41,664 bases of DNA from positions 1 through 41,664 of the forward strand of contig NZ_LMUJ01000015.1 of assembly GCF_009765975.1 (NCBI RefSeq), read 5' to 3'. This DNA is from Acidisphaera sp. S103 (GTDB taxonomy: Bacteria; Pseudomonadota; Alphaproteobacteria; Acetobacterales; Acetobacteraceae). The stretch's first letter is position 1. Each line of letters starts with the position of its first letter. The notes below the pieces were generated by a model. That model did no database searches. It was not told the DNA's origin and was given only the letters and a program-made list of their open reading frames with translations. Below, one piece after another: positions 32,710-41,371 of this stretch. The translations under genes were made by a program, and so were the position numbers.

Positions 32710-34178
32710 ATTTCGCGTAACCCCGACTGCTGTCCGACCCGCGGCGGAGGGCATGCAACTTCGTCTTGTTCGCTGCCCTCGTATCGGTCGTCCCCCCGCG
32801 AAACGATCTTCGCGTGTACGGCACCGGATCGCTCGAGAGCCCGACCGACTCGGAAGCAGAGGTCTTCACGAAACGGCGGTGCAATAATCTGAACGCCCAG
32901 CGGCATTTTGCCCTCGCGTAAGACGGGTACTGTCAGGACCGGTAGGCCGGCTACCGAAATTGGTTGCGTGAACATCCCCATGTACGCCCGAGGACTTAAG
33001 TCGCGGCCGCCGAGATTCATGAACTCTGCCCAGATCGGTGTCGCAGCGCATGGCGACGCTGGAGCGAGGATGACATCAACGTCCTCAAAGATCCTCGCAA
33101 CTTCATTGCAAAACCACCGTCGGAAGCGCTGGGCCTGCAGGTACCACGCCGCCGGACTGATTGCACCCGCTAGCAACCGATCTCTAGATGGAGGCTCAAA
33201 ATCCATTGGTCGCGTACGCAAGCTGGCTAAGTGCACGGCAGCGCCCTCAACGGCGGTCATGACCACGTGTGCCGCGCGGGCACGTCCAGCTTCCGGGATC
33301 GTTACCGAACGAGCGGAGCCGAGGGCCTGAGCGACATGCGCCACCGCTGAGCGTGCATCGCCGTCCAAGTATTCGTCAAAATAATCGGCCGTCGCTACAC
33401 GCACATTACCGACTTCGCACCGCCCAGGAGGCGGCGCATGCACGATCACAGGATGCGCCTGGTGGAGATCCTTACCAACTCCCACCATCGCCTGATAGGC
33501 AGCGGCCAGATCGTCTACGGTACGTGCAAACGGCCCAACGGTGTCAAAACTCGCAGCGAGTGGGAAACAGCCGTTGCGATTGAGCCTGCCGAACGTTGGC
33601 TTAAGCCCGAACACACCGCATAGGGCGGCAGGTAAACGGATCGAACCACCGGTGTCAGAGCCTAATGCAAGCGGCACCAAACCGGCGGCAACGGCAGCAG
33701 CCGAACCGCCTGATGAGCCACCCGCGATCTTGCTGATGTCATGCGGATTGCGTACGGCACCATAGTGCGCATTTTCTGACGTGAACCCGTACGCGTATTC
33801 CTCCATGTTTAAAGTGCCCAACAAGATCGCGCCAGCTTCGCGCATTCTTTCTACCGCAGCCGCGTCTCGCGCTGCTGGAGGCAACTCAGCATTGATACTG
33901 GACCCAGCCAGGGTTCGCACGCCGTGCACGTCGAATGAATTTTTCACCGCATAGGGAACGCCACAAAGCGGACCGAGTACGCCATTCCCGGCAACGGCGG
34001 CATCAACAGCCTTGGCATCCGCCATGCCTATGTCATCAGTAACATGGGTGAAGCAATTGAATCTGGAATTCTGGCGCCGGATATGCTGCAGAAATATCTG
34101 AGCGACTTCAGTCGCGGAAATCCGCTTCTTGCGAACCGCATCTGAAATCGCCAGGGCATCGGCATCCAGCAGACTCAT
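32706..34178 (-). CDS. Amidase-signature hydrolase, AtzE-like
   Basis: 490 residues, start overlapping the AtzG-like stop. Amidase-signature enzymes cleave amide bonds with a Ser-cisSer-Lys triad: Lys79 in YAVKN, Ser155/156 in GGSSGGSAAA and nucleophile Ser179 in GSDTGGSIRLP are all present. AtzE of the cyanuric acid pathway, which works with small AtzG, hydrolyses 1-carboxybiuret. Here the small AtzG-like gene directly precedes it, so the pair resembles AtzGE. However, no cyanuric acid hydrolase or AtzF-like allophanate hydrolase is in the window and other neighbours are aromatic/thioether type, so the real substrate may be another amide. The last 40 residues are loosely conserved. Intact. 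Confidence 0.88.
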   Translation of the reverse strand: MSLLDADALAISDAVRKKRISATEVAQIFLQHIRRQNSRFNCFTHVTDDIGMADAKAVDAAVAGNGVLGPLCGVPYAVKNSFDVHGVRTLAGSSINAELPPAARDAAAVERMREAGAILLGTLNMEEYAYGFTSENAHYGAVRNPHDISKIAGGSSGGSAAAVAAGLVPLALGSDTGGSIRLPAALCGVFGLKPTFGRLNRNGCFPLAASFDTVGPFARTVDDLAAAYQAMVGVGKDLHQAHPVIVHAPPPGRCEVGNVRVATADYFDEYLDGDARSAVAHVAQALGSARSVTIPEAGRARAAHVVMTAVEGAAVHLASLRTRPMDFEPPSRDRLLAGAISPAAWYLQAQRFRRWFCNEVARIFEDVDVILAPASPCAATPIWAEFMNLGGRDLSPRAYMGMFTQPISVAGLPVLTVPVLREGKMPLGVQIIAPPFREDLCFRVGRALERSGAVHAKIVSRGDDRYEGSEQDEVACPPPRVGQQSGLREI

Positions 34179-34369
34179 GGGACGATAACCTGGGCGCTGT
34201 CAGCATCAGCAGAGAGTGGAAAATCCATAATTTCCGCCGCGGCGTTCGCAAGACGGTCGAAGGCCAACATGACGCCCGTGCGTATATCGAGCGGGATAGT
34301 GAGGTCTACGGCACGGGCCATCCGGTCAATTACATCCTCAGAACTTAGGTCTGTCTGCTGCGCGTTCAT
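34175..34369 (-). CDS. AtzG-like small subunit (DUF4089)
   Basis: 64 residues from ATG 34369, overlapping the amidase start (ATGA). The sequence shows the DUF4089 pattern: a helix with VIDRMARAVDLTIPLDIRTG, then VMLAFDRLANAAAEIMDFPL. In the cyanuric acid pathway AtzG binds AtzE and is needed for its activity. The exact coupling and order suggest the same obligate pairing here. A TTG at 34384 is a less likely start. Confidence 0.78.
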   Translation of the reverse strand: MNAQQTDLSSEDVIDRMARAVDLTIPLDIRTGVMLAFDRLANAAAEIMDFPLSADADSAQVIVP

Positions 34370-34587
34370 CACGTCACCCGCCAATTGTTCGCCTAAAGCT
34401 GCAATCGCAATCGGGCGAATACAATGCGGAAAACTGCTATCGCTGTTGGCATTTTTGCGGACATGGAGACGCTCTATGAATTGACCCCCACCCTTGGCAC
34501 TGCTTTGCCGATGACCAAAGGGGGCGTTCAGTCGTCTTTTACTTCAAGCATTCCTCGCAGTCGTGCCCGTTATAGCTACTGGGATAA

Positions 34588-35382
34588 TCAGCTGGTCGTG
34601 GAGGTCAGGCCGCCGTCAACTATCAGTTCCGTGCCCGTGATGTACTTCGCCTCGTCTGAAGCCAGGAACAACGCAGCATGCGCGACGTCCCACGCATCGC
34701 CCGTACGCCCCAGCGGCACTTGTTGATTTCGATTGGTTACGAACTGATCGAACTGGCGATCTGCGTACTTCTCGGCGAGGCGGCGAACAAGCGGCGTGAA
34801 TATCAAGCCGGGGACTACGCAATTCAACCGGATGCTACGTTTCGCGTAGATGACAGCTGTCGTCTTCGTAAATTGCATCATCGCAGCCTTGCCCGCGCTG
34901 TAAGCCACCTGCGGCTTGCCTATGTAGCGAAGGCCGGCGACAGATGAAATATTGACAATTGCACCGCCGCCCTGGTGTTCCATAACCGGCAGCACCTCCT
35001 TGCAGGTTAAGAACACGCTCTCGAGGTTCAATGCCATCTGCGCATCCCATGTGTCCTCCTCGAGTTCGGCCGGTCCGCCTGGTTCGGAACGGCCGACATT
35101 ATTGACAAGGACATCGACGCGACCGAACCGATCGACACAATCCTTGATAAGGCTCTTGACGGCAGCTCCATCGGTAACATCGCACGAAACTGCCACAGAT
35201 GTGTTGCGCTCTTGTTCAATAAGTGAGTGCGTCTCTTCGGCGGCCTGAACGTTGATATCCACGCCCATTACCTTGGTACCCTGTCGCGCGAACAGGACGG
35301 CAATGGCTTTGCCGTTCCCCCATCCGGCTCCTATAGACCCGCTCCCGGTCACCAGGACTACCTTGCCTCCAAGACTCAACAT
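34588..35382 (-). CDS. Short-chain dehydrogenase/reductase
   Basis: 264 residues from ATG 35382 with AGGA upstream. Rossmann start VVLVTGSGSIGAGWGNGKAIA is the glycine-rich loop with an extra insertion; Asp42 after the second strand (GVDI) favours NAD over NADP. NNVG follows the fourth strand. The catalytic set is Ser147, Tyr161 and Lys165 (AYSAGKAAM). The C-terminal GTELIVDGGLT is typical. It probably oxidises an alcohol or reduces a ketone in the same degradative path. It lies 10 bp after the CMD-like gene. The 200 bp downstream to AtzG holds no gene I can support. Confidence 0.92.
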   Translation of the reverse strand: MLSLGGKVVLVTGSGSIGAGWGNGKAIAVLFARQGTKVMGVDINVQAAEETHSLIEQERNTSVAVSCDVTDGAAVKSLIKDCVDRFGRVDVLVNNVGRSEPGGPAELEEDTWDAQMALNLESVFLTCKEVLPVMEHQGGGAIVNISSVAGLRYIGKPQVAYSAGKAAMMQFTKTTAVIYAKRSIRLNCVVPGLIFTPLVRRLAEKYADRQFDQFVTNRNQQVPLGRTGDAWDVAHAALFLASDEAKYITGTELIVDGGLTSTTS

Positions 35383-35392
35383 TCTTGTGTTC

Positions 35393-35944
35393 CTAATTGT
35401 ATGCAGCGAGATCGGAAGGTCCGACCGCGTCATGGGTCTGGATCTGCAGCGCCTCAAGAAATCGAGACACCATGTTATAGGCGGCCACCGTCGCGGCCAG
35501 TTCGACAATGGAGCGCTCGTCGAAGTGCGCCCGAACGTCCGCAAACACAGGTTCGGGGACACGGACCTTCCGGGTCATTGCATCCGTGAAAGCAAGAACC
35601 GCGCGCTGCTTCAAATCGAACACGTCAGAACTGCTCCACGTGGGCAATTCATCAAGCTGGGCCTCGCTCAGCCCTTCAGCCCGAGCAATGGGCGAATGCT
35701 GATCAGCTTCATAAGGAGCTCCGTTTAGGAGCGCGACCCGCATTATGACCAGTTCACGCAGGGCTCCTGGCAAACTGCACTCGTGACGGATGGCCGTCAG
35801 ATAGCGTAACCACCCGGCCGCCACCGGTGGGCTATGCAACAACATGCGGTATAGATGCAGAACATCACCGCGTTGCGCTGCGATCTCGCTCGCAAGTGCT
35901 CTCGTTTCGTGGCGATTGATGTTGGCATAGGGGATGCGCGCCAT
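35393..35944 (-). CDS. Carboxymuconolactone decarboxylase-like protein
   Basis: 183 residues of the CMD/AhpD alpha-helical fold. The core reads RELVIMRVALLNGAPYEADQHSP, split around the active helix. The peroxidase-type Cys-x-x-Cys of AhpD is absent; instead E-x-x-x-H (EADQH) sits in its place, as in the many non-redox members. Helices LKQRAVLAFTDAMT and SIVELAATVAAYNMVSRF complete the domain. These proteins often sit with aromatic-ring or hydroxylated-acid degradation genes; a lactone or similar substrate is possible but unproved. Confidence 0.84.
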   Translation of the reverse strand: MARIPYANINRHETRALASEIAAQRGDVLHLYRMLLHSPPVAAGWLRYLTAIRHECSLPGALRELVIMRVALLNGAPYEADQHSPIARAEGLSEAQLDELPTWSSSDVFDLKQRAVLAFTDAMTRKVRVPEPVFADVRAHFDERSIVELAATVAAYNMVSRFLEALQIQTHDAVGPSDLAAYN

Positions 35945-35976
35945 CGTCTAGAGATCCTTGCCGGCTGTCATGGTAC

Positions 35977-36690
35977 TCAGTACGAACCGCTCAGAACGAC
36001 CTCATTTTCGGAAGTCACTCGATCAATACCACCAAAAAGAGTGAACATTCGCGATCGCCAGAGTGCGATGGCAGAGTCCGGCCTGAGCACATCTTTCGAA
36101 TTGCACACGTGAGCCTGCAGAAAAACCGAGAACACGATGTAATCCGCGTAAGTGGGAGACGGACCGCCGACGAAGTCCTGTTCGCCGAGAAGTCGTTCAA
36201 ATGGTAGACAGGCTGCTTCGAACGCCTTCTGATAACAGCTTCTTTTTCTGCGGACTTGCTCTATTGTCATACCGAACTCCGCCTCACGAGACCGAACGAA
36301 ATAGTCTCGATCTTCCGGACAGAGACATTGAATGAATTCCGCAAAGATCATCATGCGAAGAGGAAGATGAAACGTCGTATCCGCCCAATGACTCAAGAAT
36401 CGTGTAGTGGCGCGGCTGGCTGATCCGCCGAATAGTGCAGGTCGATCGGGAAAGCGATCCTCGAGGTAGATCGCGATATTCCAAGAATCGCATACAACCA
36501 CGCCGTCATGGACGAGAACCGGGACAAGCCTCTGTCCGCTCAGCCTCTCAATCATGTCGACTTCGGAAAACCGGGTCGGCCGATATGCAACACGGACTTG
36601 CTTGTGCGCCAGTGCATATCGGATGCGCCACGAAAACGGGCTGGGTCGACGCCCTTCATGGCCAACTCGTTCACATACCGTAAGATCCAT
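35977..36690 (-). CDS. Glutathione S-transferase, LigE/LigF-like
   Basis: 237 residues with GGAGG ahead of the ATG. The N-terminal thioredoxin-like domain has SPFSWRIRYALAHKQ, a pattern typical of the beta-etherase-like group, then VPVLVHDGVVVCDSWNIAIYLEDRFPD with the glutathione-binding Ser. The C-terminal helical domain follows. LigE/LigF relatives cleave aryl ethers in lignin dimers by forming a glutathione adduct, and others open epoxides or dehalogenate. The second GST gene and other catabolic genes here fit such a two-step use of glutathione. Intact. Confidence 0.85.
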   Translation of the reverse strand: MDLTVCERVGHEGRRPSPFSWRIRYALAHKQVRVAYRPTRFSEVDMIERLSGQRLVPVLVHDGVVVCDSWNIAIYLEDRFPDRPALFGGSASRATTRFLSHWADTTFHLPLRMMIFAEFIQCLCPEDRDYFVRSREAEFGMTIEQVRRKRSCYQKAFEAACLPFERLLGEQDFVGGPSPTYADYIVFSVFLQAHVCNSKDVLRPDSAIALWRSRMFTLFGGIDRVTSENEVVLSGSY

Positions 36691-36760
36691 CGTCGTTGCC
36701 TCCAGATCATCTTTGTGATTTTGGTCGGGAGCACTCCCGCACGAAAGGCTCAGTGCTTAG

Positions 36761-37150
36761 TTAGATACCTGGCTCATGGCGGACTGGGGCCATCGCTGTG
36801 CGGTTCACCAAGAGCTTGAAGACATCCGGCTGGCTGTAGTGCCCAACCGGATCAAAGTCATACTGAGCCTTCGGAATCTCCCCAAGGTCGATCTCGGCAG
36901 TTGAAATCCCTTCCTTGTCCCAGAGAGGACCGGCAAACAGCTTCCCGAAGGGACTGACGATGTAGGCCCCGCCGCAACAGACTATTATGGCCTCCGGATC
37001 ATCGGGCAAAGATACCTGGCCCCGGACTTTCTCCTACGTTTTTGCGGTACCAAAGTTAACCGGAGCTGCCTGCACGCACGCCGCTATGAACGGCGCGAGC
37101 ACGGACCCTGCTGAGAGCTTGTCGTCATGGAAAGGCGGCTGGGAGTGCAT
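36761..37150 (-). pseudogene. Nitrilase gene with internal deletion and amber codon
   Basis: Strong GGAGG before ATG 37150. The first 38 residues end in AACVQAAPVNFGTAKT, the start of nitrilases, then TAG (37034-37036), then EKVR in the same frame, still nitrilase-like. Right after this, GQVSLPDDPEAIIVCCGGAYIVSP and GPLWDKEGI then YDFDPVGHYSQPDVF match the end of the family (about residues 230-300). The middle 190-200 residues, with the catalytic Glu, Lys and Cys, are missing. So there are two lesions, a deletion and a stop. A nitrilase would hydrolyse a nitrile to an acid; this activity is lost here. Confidence 0.87.
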
Positions 37151-37155
37151 CTTAC

Positions 37156-37818
37156 TTACCTCCCGACTATGGAGGAGTAGATACGAACAGTGTTCGTTGC
37201 GTCGGGTCGCTGCGGTATAGCGCCCCCCCGTGCACACGCCGGCCGCTCCGACATCGTCTTCATCCATCTTGAGAGATGATCCAGTCCGGCAATGTCGATG
37301 CCAGGCCAATCATAGCGCCGGATCCAGGGCCAGGTTGCGATATCAGCGATTGAAAAGTCGCCGCAGAGATATTCGCGATCCGCGAGCTTGTTGTTGAGAA
37401 TCTCGTATAGACGACGTGCCTCGTTCACAAAGCGGCTTATGACCGACGGGATTTTTTCCGGAAAATAATGTACGAATGCGTGTGCTTGACCTTGAATAGG
37501 CCCTACGCCGGCCATCTGAAACATCAGCCACTGTATGACGTCCGAACGTCTCCGAGCATCTGTAGGCAGCAAACGCCCGGTTTTCTCGGCGAGATAGATA
37601 AGGATCGCCCCAGATTCGAAAACCGCAAACCTATCGGCGCCAGTGTTGTCTACGATGGCTGGGATCCGACCGTTAGGATTTATCCGAAGATACCAATCTT
37701 CTTTCTGCTGGCGCTTTTCCAAATCGAGGACATGTAGCCGATATTGCAAGCTCAGTTCCTCAAGAGCGATCGCGACTTTGTACCCGTTGGGTGTCGGACT
37801 TGTATAAAAATCAATCAT
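37156..37818 (-). CDS. Glutathione S-transferase, YfcG/Nu-class-like
   Basis: 220 residues from ATG 37818, chosen for GGAG eight bases upstream; ATG 37836 is an alternative. The N-domain runs [20 protein letters not shown], with the Thr/Asn contact of Nu-class enzymes (TSPTPNGYK), followed by [12 protein letters not shown] and [15 protein letters not shown], where Glu-Ser binds glutathione. The C-domain has [19 protein letters not shown]. coli YfcG and YghU of this class act as disulfide-bond reductases. It is the first gene of the leftward cluster, facing a LysR gene, and so is the expected primary target of that regulator. Confidence 0.88.
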   Translation of the reverse strand: MIDFYTSPTPNGYKVAIALEELSLQYRLHVLDLEKRQQKEDWYLRINPNGRIPAIVDNTGADRFAVFESGAILIYLAEKTGRLLPTDARRRSDVIQWLMFQMAGVGPIQGQAHAFVHYFPEKIPSVISRFVNEARRLYEILNNKLADREYLCGDFSIADIATWPWIRRYDWPGIDIAGLDHLSRWMKTMSERPACARGGAIPQRPDATNTVRIYSSIVGR

Positions 37819-38206
37819 ATCTGGCACTCCGTTCATTTCGAACTCGACATACCTAAAGGTAGGTTGCGCGATGCTTGAGTGGAAGTCTGTAAAAATGCCG
37901 TCCTCGAAAGCAAAAATGCGATGAACGACTCTGATGCGACATGATCCGCCTGCAAATGCAGCCAGATCCTTCTGGCTCCGCTTGGGCGCTCAGCTTCCGT
38001 CATCGACCATATATCGCCAGATTCAGGCTACCGGATGTCGGCAATCGCTAACACGTTCCTTGCCACGAGCCCGTACAGCCGTCGCGAACGTTTGCGGGCA
38101 CAAACTCGTAACCGAGCCTGACGAGTCCATTTTTCTCATTGATTATAGCCCTATGCTGTGCAAAAATGCCCGATCTAATCGTTGTTTTCTAACTTGAGCT
38201 GCAAAA
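37819..38206. promoter_or_regulatory. Divergent promoter region with four GYAAAAATGC repeats
   Basis: 388 bp between the GST and LysR genes, AT-richer than average, with no supported gene. A 10-bp motif occurs four times in the same direction: GTAAAAATGC at 37889-37898 and GCAAAAATGC at 37910-37919, 38160-38169 and 38201-38210. GCA-AAAA-TGC is itself a small inverted repeat. The first two start 21 bp apart (two helical turns) and the last two 41 bp apart (about four turns), placing them on the same DNA face. The pairs flank the two start regions, and the last covers the lysR start codon. They are good candidates for regulator binding sites. Confidence 0.55.
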
Positions 38207-39091
38207 ATGCGGGTCTCGGAGTGGAGTGATCTGAAAGTTGTGCTGGCGGTGGCGCGGGCTAAAACACTGCGCGCATCAGCTCAGTCGCTACATGTGGATC
38301 AATCGACTGTAAGCCGCCGTCTGGCGGCTCTCGAAGAGGCCCTCGGCGTCAGGTTGTTTGAGCGGCTTGAAGGAGCAATTACGCCTACTCAAGCCGGTGA
38401 AATCGTCATCGAAGCGGCGGAACAAATAGAAACTCAAATTCTCTCGATTCAAGAACGTGTAGGCAATCAGGATGCTGCAACCGCCGGCACTGTTCGCGTG
38501 ACGACTGTCACGACCATCGCCAATCATGTTCTTGTTCCGGCCATGCCGATGCTAAGAAGCCAACACCCAGCGCTCTGCCTGGAGCTCATTTTTGACAATT
38601 CGAACCTGAGCATCACGCGTCGGGAAGCGGACCTCGCCGTGCGCTTCCCGAGACCCTCCAAAGACGACGAGATGCTCTGCAAGCGAATTGGCGAAATCGA
38701 ATACTCAGCTTTCCACGTGGCTGGGACGAATGTCGAAGAGCTTCCTTGGCTGACGTACGAGGATTCGCACACAGATGTTCCTCAAGCACGATGGATAGCG
38801 TCCAATAACCGTGCAACCAATCCGATACCTTTACTCGTCAACGATGGTGAGGCCATTTTATATGCCGTTCGCAACGGCTTGGGAAAATCGTTGCTCCCCA
38901 CCTTTATGCAAAGCCGTTTTAAAGAACTCCAAATTGTACCAAACTACCGAACCGTCCTGACCAGAGAAGTCTGGCTGATTGTTCACCCTCGGATCCGCCA
39001 GTTGGCGCGGGTTCAAGCTGTGATGTCCTGGATCACTTCCGCGCTTTCGTTGGTCTCCCGAACAAAGCGCTCAGTTGCAGAGAAACCGTAG
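38207..39091 (+). CDS. LysR-family transcription regulator
   Basis: 294 residues. The N-terminal helix-turn-helix is clear: LKVVLAVARAKTLRASAQSLHVDQ, split at the turn, then STVSRRLAALEEALGVRLFERL. The C-terminal effector domain (about 90-290) is the LysR substrate fold, with the early GTVRVTTVTTIANHVL strand. Weak GAG upstream and a start codon inside the last GCAAAAATGC repeat suggest tight self-control at initiation. LysR proteins usually activate a divergent operon with a co-inducer; here that is the GST-nitrilase-GST-CMD-SDR-amidase cluster. Its base composition matches that cluster and not leuD next door. Intact. Confidence 0.9.
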   Translation: MRVSEWSDLKVVLAVARAKTLRASAQSLHVDQSTVSRRLAALEEALGVRLFERLEGAITPTQAGEIVIEAAEQIETQILSIQERVGNQDAATAGTVRVTTVTTIANHVLVPAMPMLRSQHPALCLELIFDNSNLSITRREADLAVRFPRPSKDDEMLCKRIGEIEYSAFHVAGTNVEELPWLTYEDSHTDVPQARWIASNNRATNPIPLLVNDGEAILYAVRNGLGKSLLPTFMQSRFKELQIVPNYRTVLTREVWLIVHPRIRQLARVQAVMSWITSALSLVSRTKRSVAEKP

Positions 39092-39186
39092 ACGTGGGGC
39101 ACGCCCGCGCCGACCAGGTGGTTGCGATAGTCAATCGACAATTCGCTTGCGGAAAGCCGCATTCCAGAGACCACTGGGTACAACCG

Positions 39187-39831
39187 TCAAAGCCGCTCGG
39201 CGAGCCATGGGAAGCGCGCCCAATGGCCGGCCTGGAAGGCACGGATCTCCTCCACGACCGCGAGCGTGAGCCCGATGTCGTCCAGCCCGTTGATCAGCTG
39301 ATGCTTGCGTTCGGTATCCATCTCGAAGCCGTAGCGTGGGCCGTTGCCGATCGCGACTGTCTGCGATGGCAGGTCGACGGTGATTGCGGTCGCGCTATCG
39401 GCTTGCACCGCGTCGAACAGCACGTCCATCACCGCTTCCGGCAGCCGCACGGGCAGCAGGCCGCTTTTCAAGCTGTTCTGATAAAAGATATCGCCGAAGC
39501 TCGGCGCGATCACGACGCGCAGCCCATATTGCTGGATCGCCCAGACAGCGTGCTCGCGGGAGGAGCCGCAGCCGAAATTCTCACGCGCGAGCAGGATCGT
39601 CGCCGCGTGGTGCCGCGGCAGGTTCAGCACGAAATCCAGGTTGAGCGGACGCCCGTCCGCCGGTGTGCCAGGCACCGCGCGATCGAGGAAGCGCCAGCCA
39701 TCGAACAGATGCGCCTCGAAGCCGGAGCGGCTGATCGAGGTGAGGAAGCGCGCCGGGATGATCGCATCGGTATCGACATGGGCGCGATCGAGCGGCACGG
39801 CGGTGCCGGCATGCTCCACAAAAGGGGTCAT
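39187..39831 (-). CDS. leuD: 3-isopropylmalate dehydratase small subunit
   Basis: 214 residues, start overlapping the leuC stop (ATGA). With LeuC it converts 2-isopropylmalate to 3-isopropylmalate in leucine synthesis. The swivel domain shows [32 protein letters not shown], and [20 protein letters not shown], all near-invariant in LeuD. Length is as expected. Its GC-rich codon use resembles that of leuC and differs from the LysR gene 95 bp away, marking the edge of the foreign-looking cluster. The 95 bp gap holds nothing I can identify. Confidence 0.96.
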   Translation of the reverse strand: MTPFVEHAGTAVPLDRAHVDTDAIIPARFLTSISRSGFEAHLFDGWRFLDRAVPGTPADGRPLNLDFVLNLPRHHAATILLARENFGCGSSREHAVWAIQQYGLRVVIAPSFGDIFYQNSLKSGLLPVRLPEAVMDVLFDAVQADSATAITVDLPSQTVAIGNGPRYGFEMDTERKHQLINGLDDIGLTLAVVEEIRAFQAGHWARFPWLAERL

Positions 39832-41243
39832 CGCGCGTCCTCCAATGTCCAGTCGCGCACATCGACGAAGCGCCCGGCGATGGCTGCGGCCGCCGCCATC
39901 GCCGGGCTGACCAGATGCGTCCGCCCGCCACTGCCCTGGCGCCCCTCGAAATTACGGTTGGAGGTGGAAGCACAGCGCTCCCCGGGCGAGAGGCGATCGT
40001 CGTTCATCGCCATGCACATCGAACAGCCGGAATCGCGCCACTCGAAGCCGGCGGCCAGGAAATCCCGGTCCAACCCTTCCCGCTCAGCCTGCAGCTTCAC
40101 CTGTGTCGAGCCCGGCACCACCATCGCAAGCCGCACGCTCGCGGCCTTGCGGCGCCCTCGCACCACGGCGGCGGCGGCGCGCAGATCCTCGATGCGCGAA
40201 TTGGTGCAGGAGCCGATGAAGACCTTGTCGAGCGCGATCTCGGTAACCGGCGTATGCGGCGTGAGCCCCATATAGCGCAGCGCGCGCCACTGGCTCTCTC
40301 GCCGCCCGGCATCGGTCTCCGCATCCGGATCAGGCACGCGGCCATCGACGGCCACGACCATCCCGGGTGACGTACCCCAACTCACCTGCGGCACGATGGC
40401 GGCGGCATCAAGGCTGATGACACGGTCGAACTCAGCACCCGGGTCGGAAACTAGGCCGCGCCAATAGGCCTCGGCCTGGGTCCAGGCGGCGCCGGAGGGC
40501 GCGTAGGGGCGGCTACGGACATAGTCGATGGTGGTATCGTCGACGGCGATCAGCCCGGCGCGGGCGCCAGCCTCGATCGACATGTTGCAGATCGTCATGC
40601 GCCCTTCCATCGACAGGCCACGGATCGCCGACCCGGCGTATTCGATCGCGTGGCCGGTCGCGCCGCCAGTGCCGATGCGGCCGATCAGCGAGAGGATCAC
40701 ATCCTTCGCCGTCACCCCGGCACCCAGCGTGCCGTCGATCCGCACCAGCATGGTCTTCATCGGTCGCGTGCGCAGGGTCTGCGTCGCGAGCACATGCTCG
40801 ACCTCGGAGGTGCCGATCCCGAAGGCGAGGCAAGCAAAGGCACCATGGGTGGAGGTATGCGAGTCGCCGCAAACCAGCGTGATGCCGGGGAGCGTGGCGC
40901 CGAGTTCGGGGCCCACGACATGCTCGATCCCCTGGCGGGCATCGTCAGGGCCAAGGAAGGTGATGTCGTATTGCGCCGCATTGCCGGCGAGCGCCGCCAC
41001 CTGGGCGCGCGAGAGCGGATCGGCGATGCCGGCGGCACGATTGGCCGTAGGCACGTTATGATCGGCGATGGCCAGACACGCACCGGAATTCCATGGCGCG
41101 CGGCCGGCGTCGCGCAACCCGTCGAACGCCTGCGGGCTCGATACCTCGTTGAGCAGATGGCGGTCGATGTAGAGCAGGCAGGAGCCATCCGGCGCGCCAG
41201 CGAAGGCGTGGGTGTCCCATATCTTTTGATACAATGTCTTCAT
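39828..41243 (-). CDS. leuC: 3-isopropylmalate dehydratase large subunit
   Basis: 471 residues of the aconitase fold. Marks include [41 protein letters not shown] split over the loop, [11 protein letters not shown], and [12 protein letters not shown]; the Cys in CTNS and the two in GCSMC hold the 4Fe-4S cluster. NRNFEGRQG follows near the end. It has the usual size for bacterial LeuC. It forms one unit with leuD and is divergent from the aconitase-family gene at 41372; the shared 128 bp promoter region lies between. Confidence 0.96.
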   Translation of the reverse strand: MKTLYQKIWDTHAFAGAPDGSCLLYIDRHLLNEVSSPQAFDGLRDAGRAPWNSGACLAIADHNVPTANRAAGIADPLSRAQVAALAGNAAQYDITFLGPDDARQGIEHVVGPELGATLPGITLVCGDSHTSTHGAFACLAFGIGTSEVEHVLATQTLRTRPMKTMLVRIDGTLGAGVTAKDVILSLIGRIGTGGATGHAIEYAGSAIRGLSMEGRMTICNMSIEAGARAGLIAVDDTTIDYVRSRPYAPSGAAWTQAEAYWRGLVSDPGAEFDRVISLDAAAIVPQVSWGTSPGMVVAVDGRVPDPDAETDAGRRESQWRALRYMGLTPHTPVTEIALDKVFIGSCTNSRIEDLRAAAAVVRGRRKAASVRLAMVVPGSTQVKLQAEREGLDRDFLAAGFEWRDSGCSMCMAMNDDRLSPGERCASTSNRNFEGRQGSGGRTHLVSPAMAAAAAIAGRFVDVRDWTLEDAR

Positions 41244-41371
41244 GGTGTGAGGTTACGCGCGCCCTCCGCGGCGGCGGCTTCGCAATCCGCGATGCCCCCC
41301 TTCGCCTGTGCCGTGGTCGTCCTGCTGGATGTGCCGGGATAGGGTCGCGCTTCCTTGCGCATGAGGCGAAC

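Noticed and set aside
34385..34587. Possible IS end or short gene between AtzG and SDR genes
   Set aside because: The 203 bp holds a GACCCCCACCCTTGG-like segment but no inverted-repeat pair, no transposase fragment and no convincing frame.
39092..39186. Gene remnant between lysR and leuD
   Set aside because: A short reverse frame looks protein-like, but at about 30 codons it is too little to assign.
39094..40275. Forward frame of about 390 codons over leuD and leuC
   Set aside because: leuD and leuC are unambiguous on the reverse strand.
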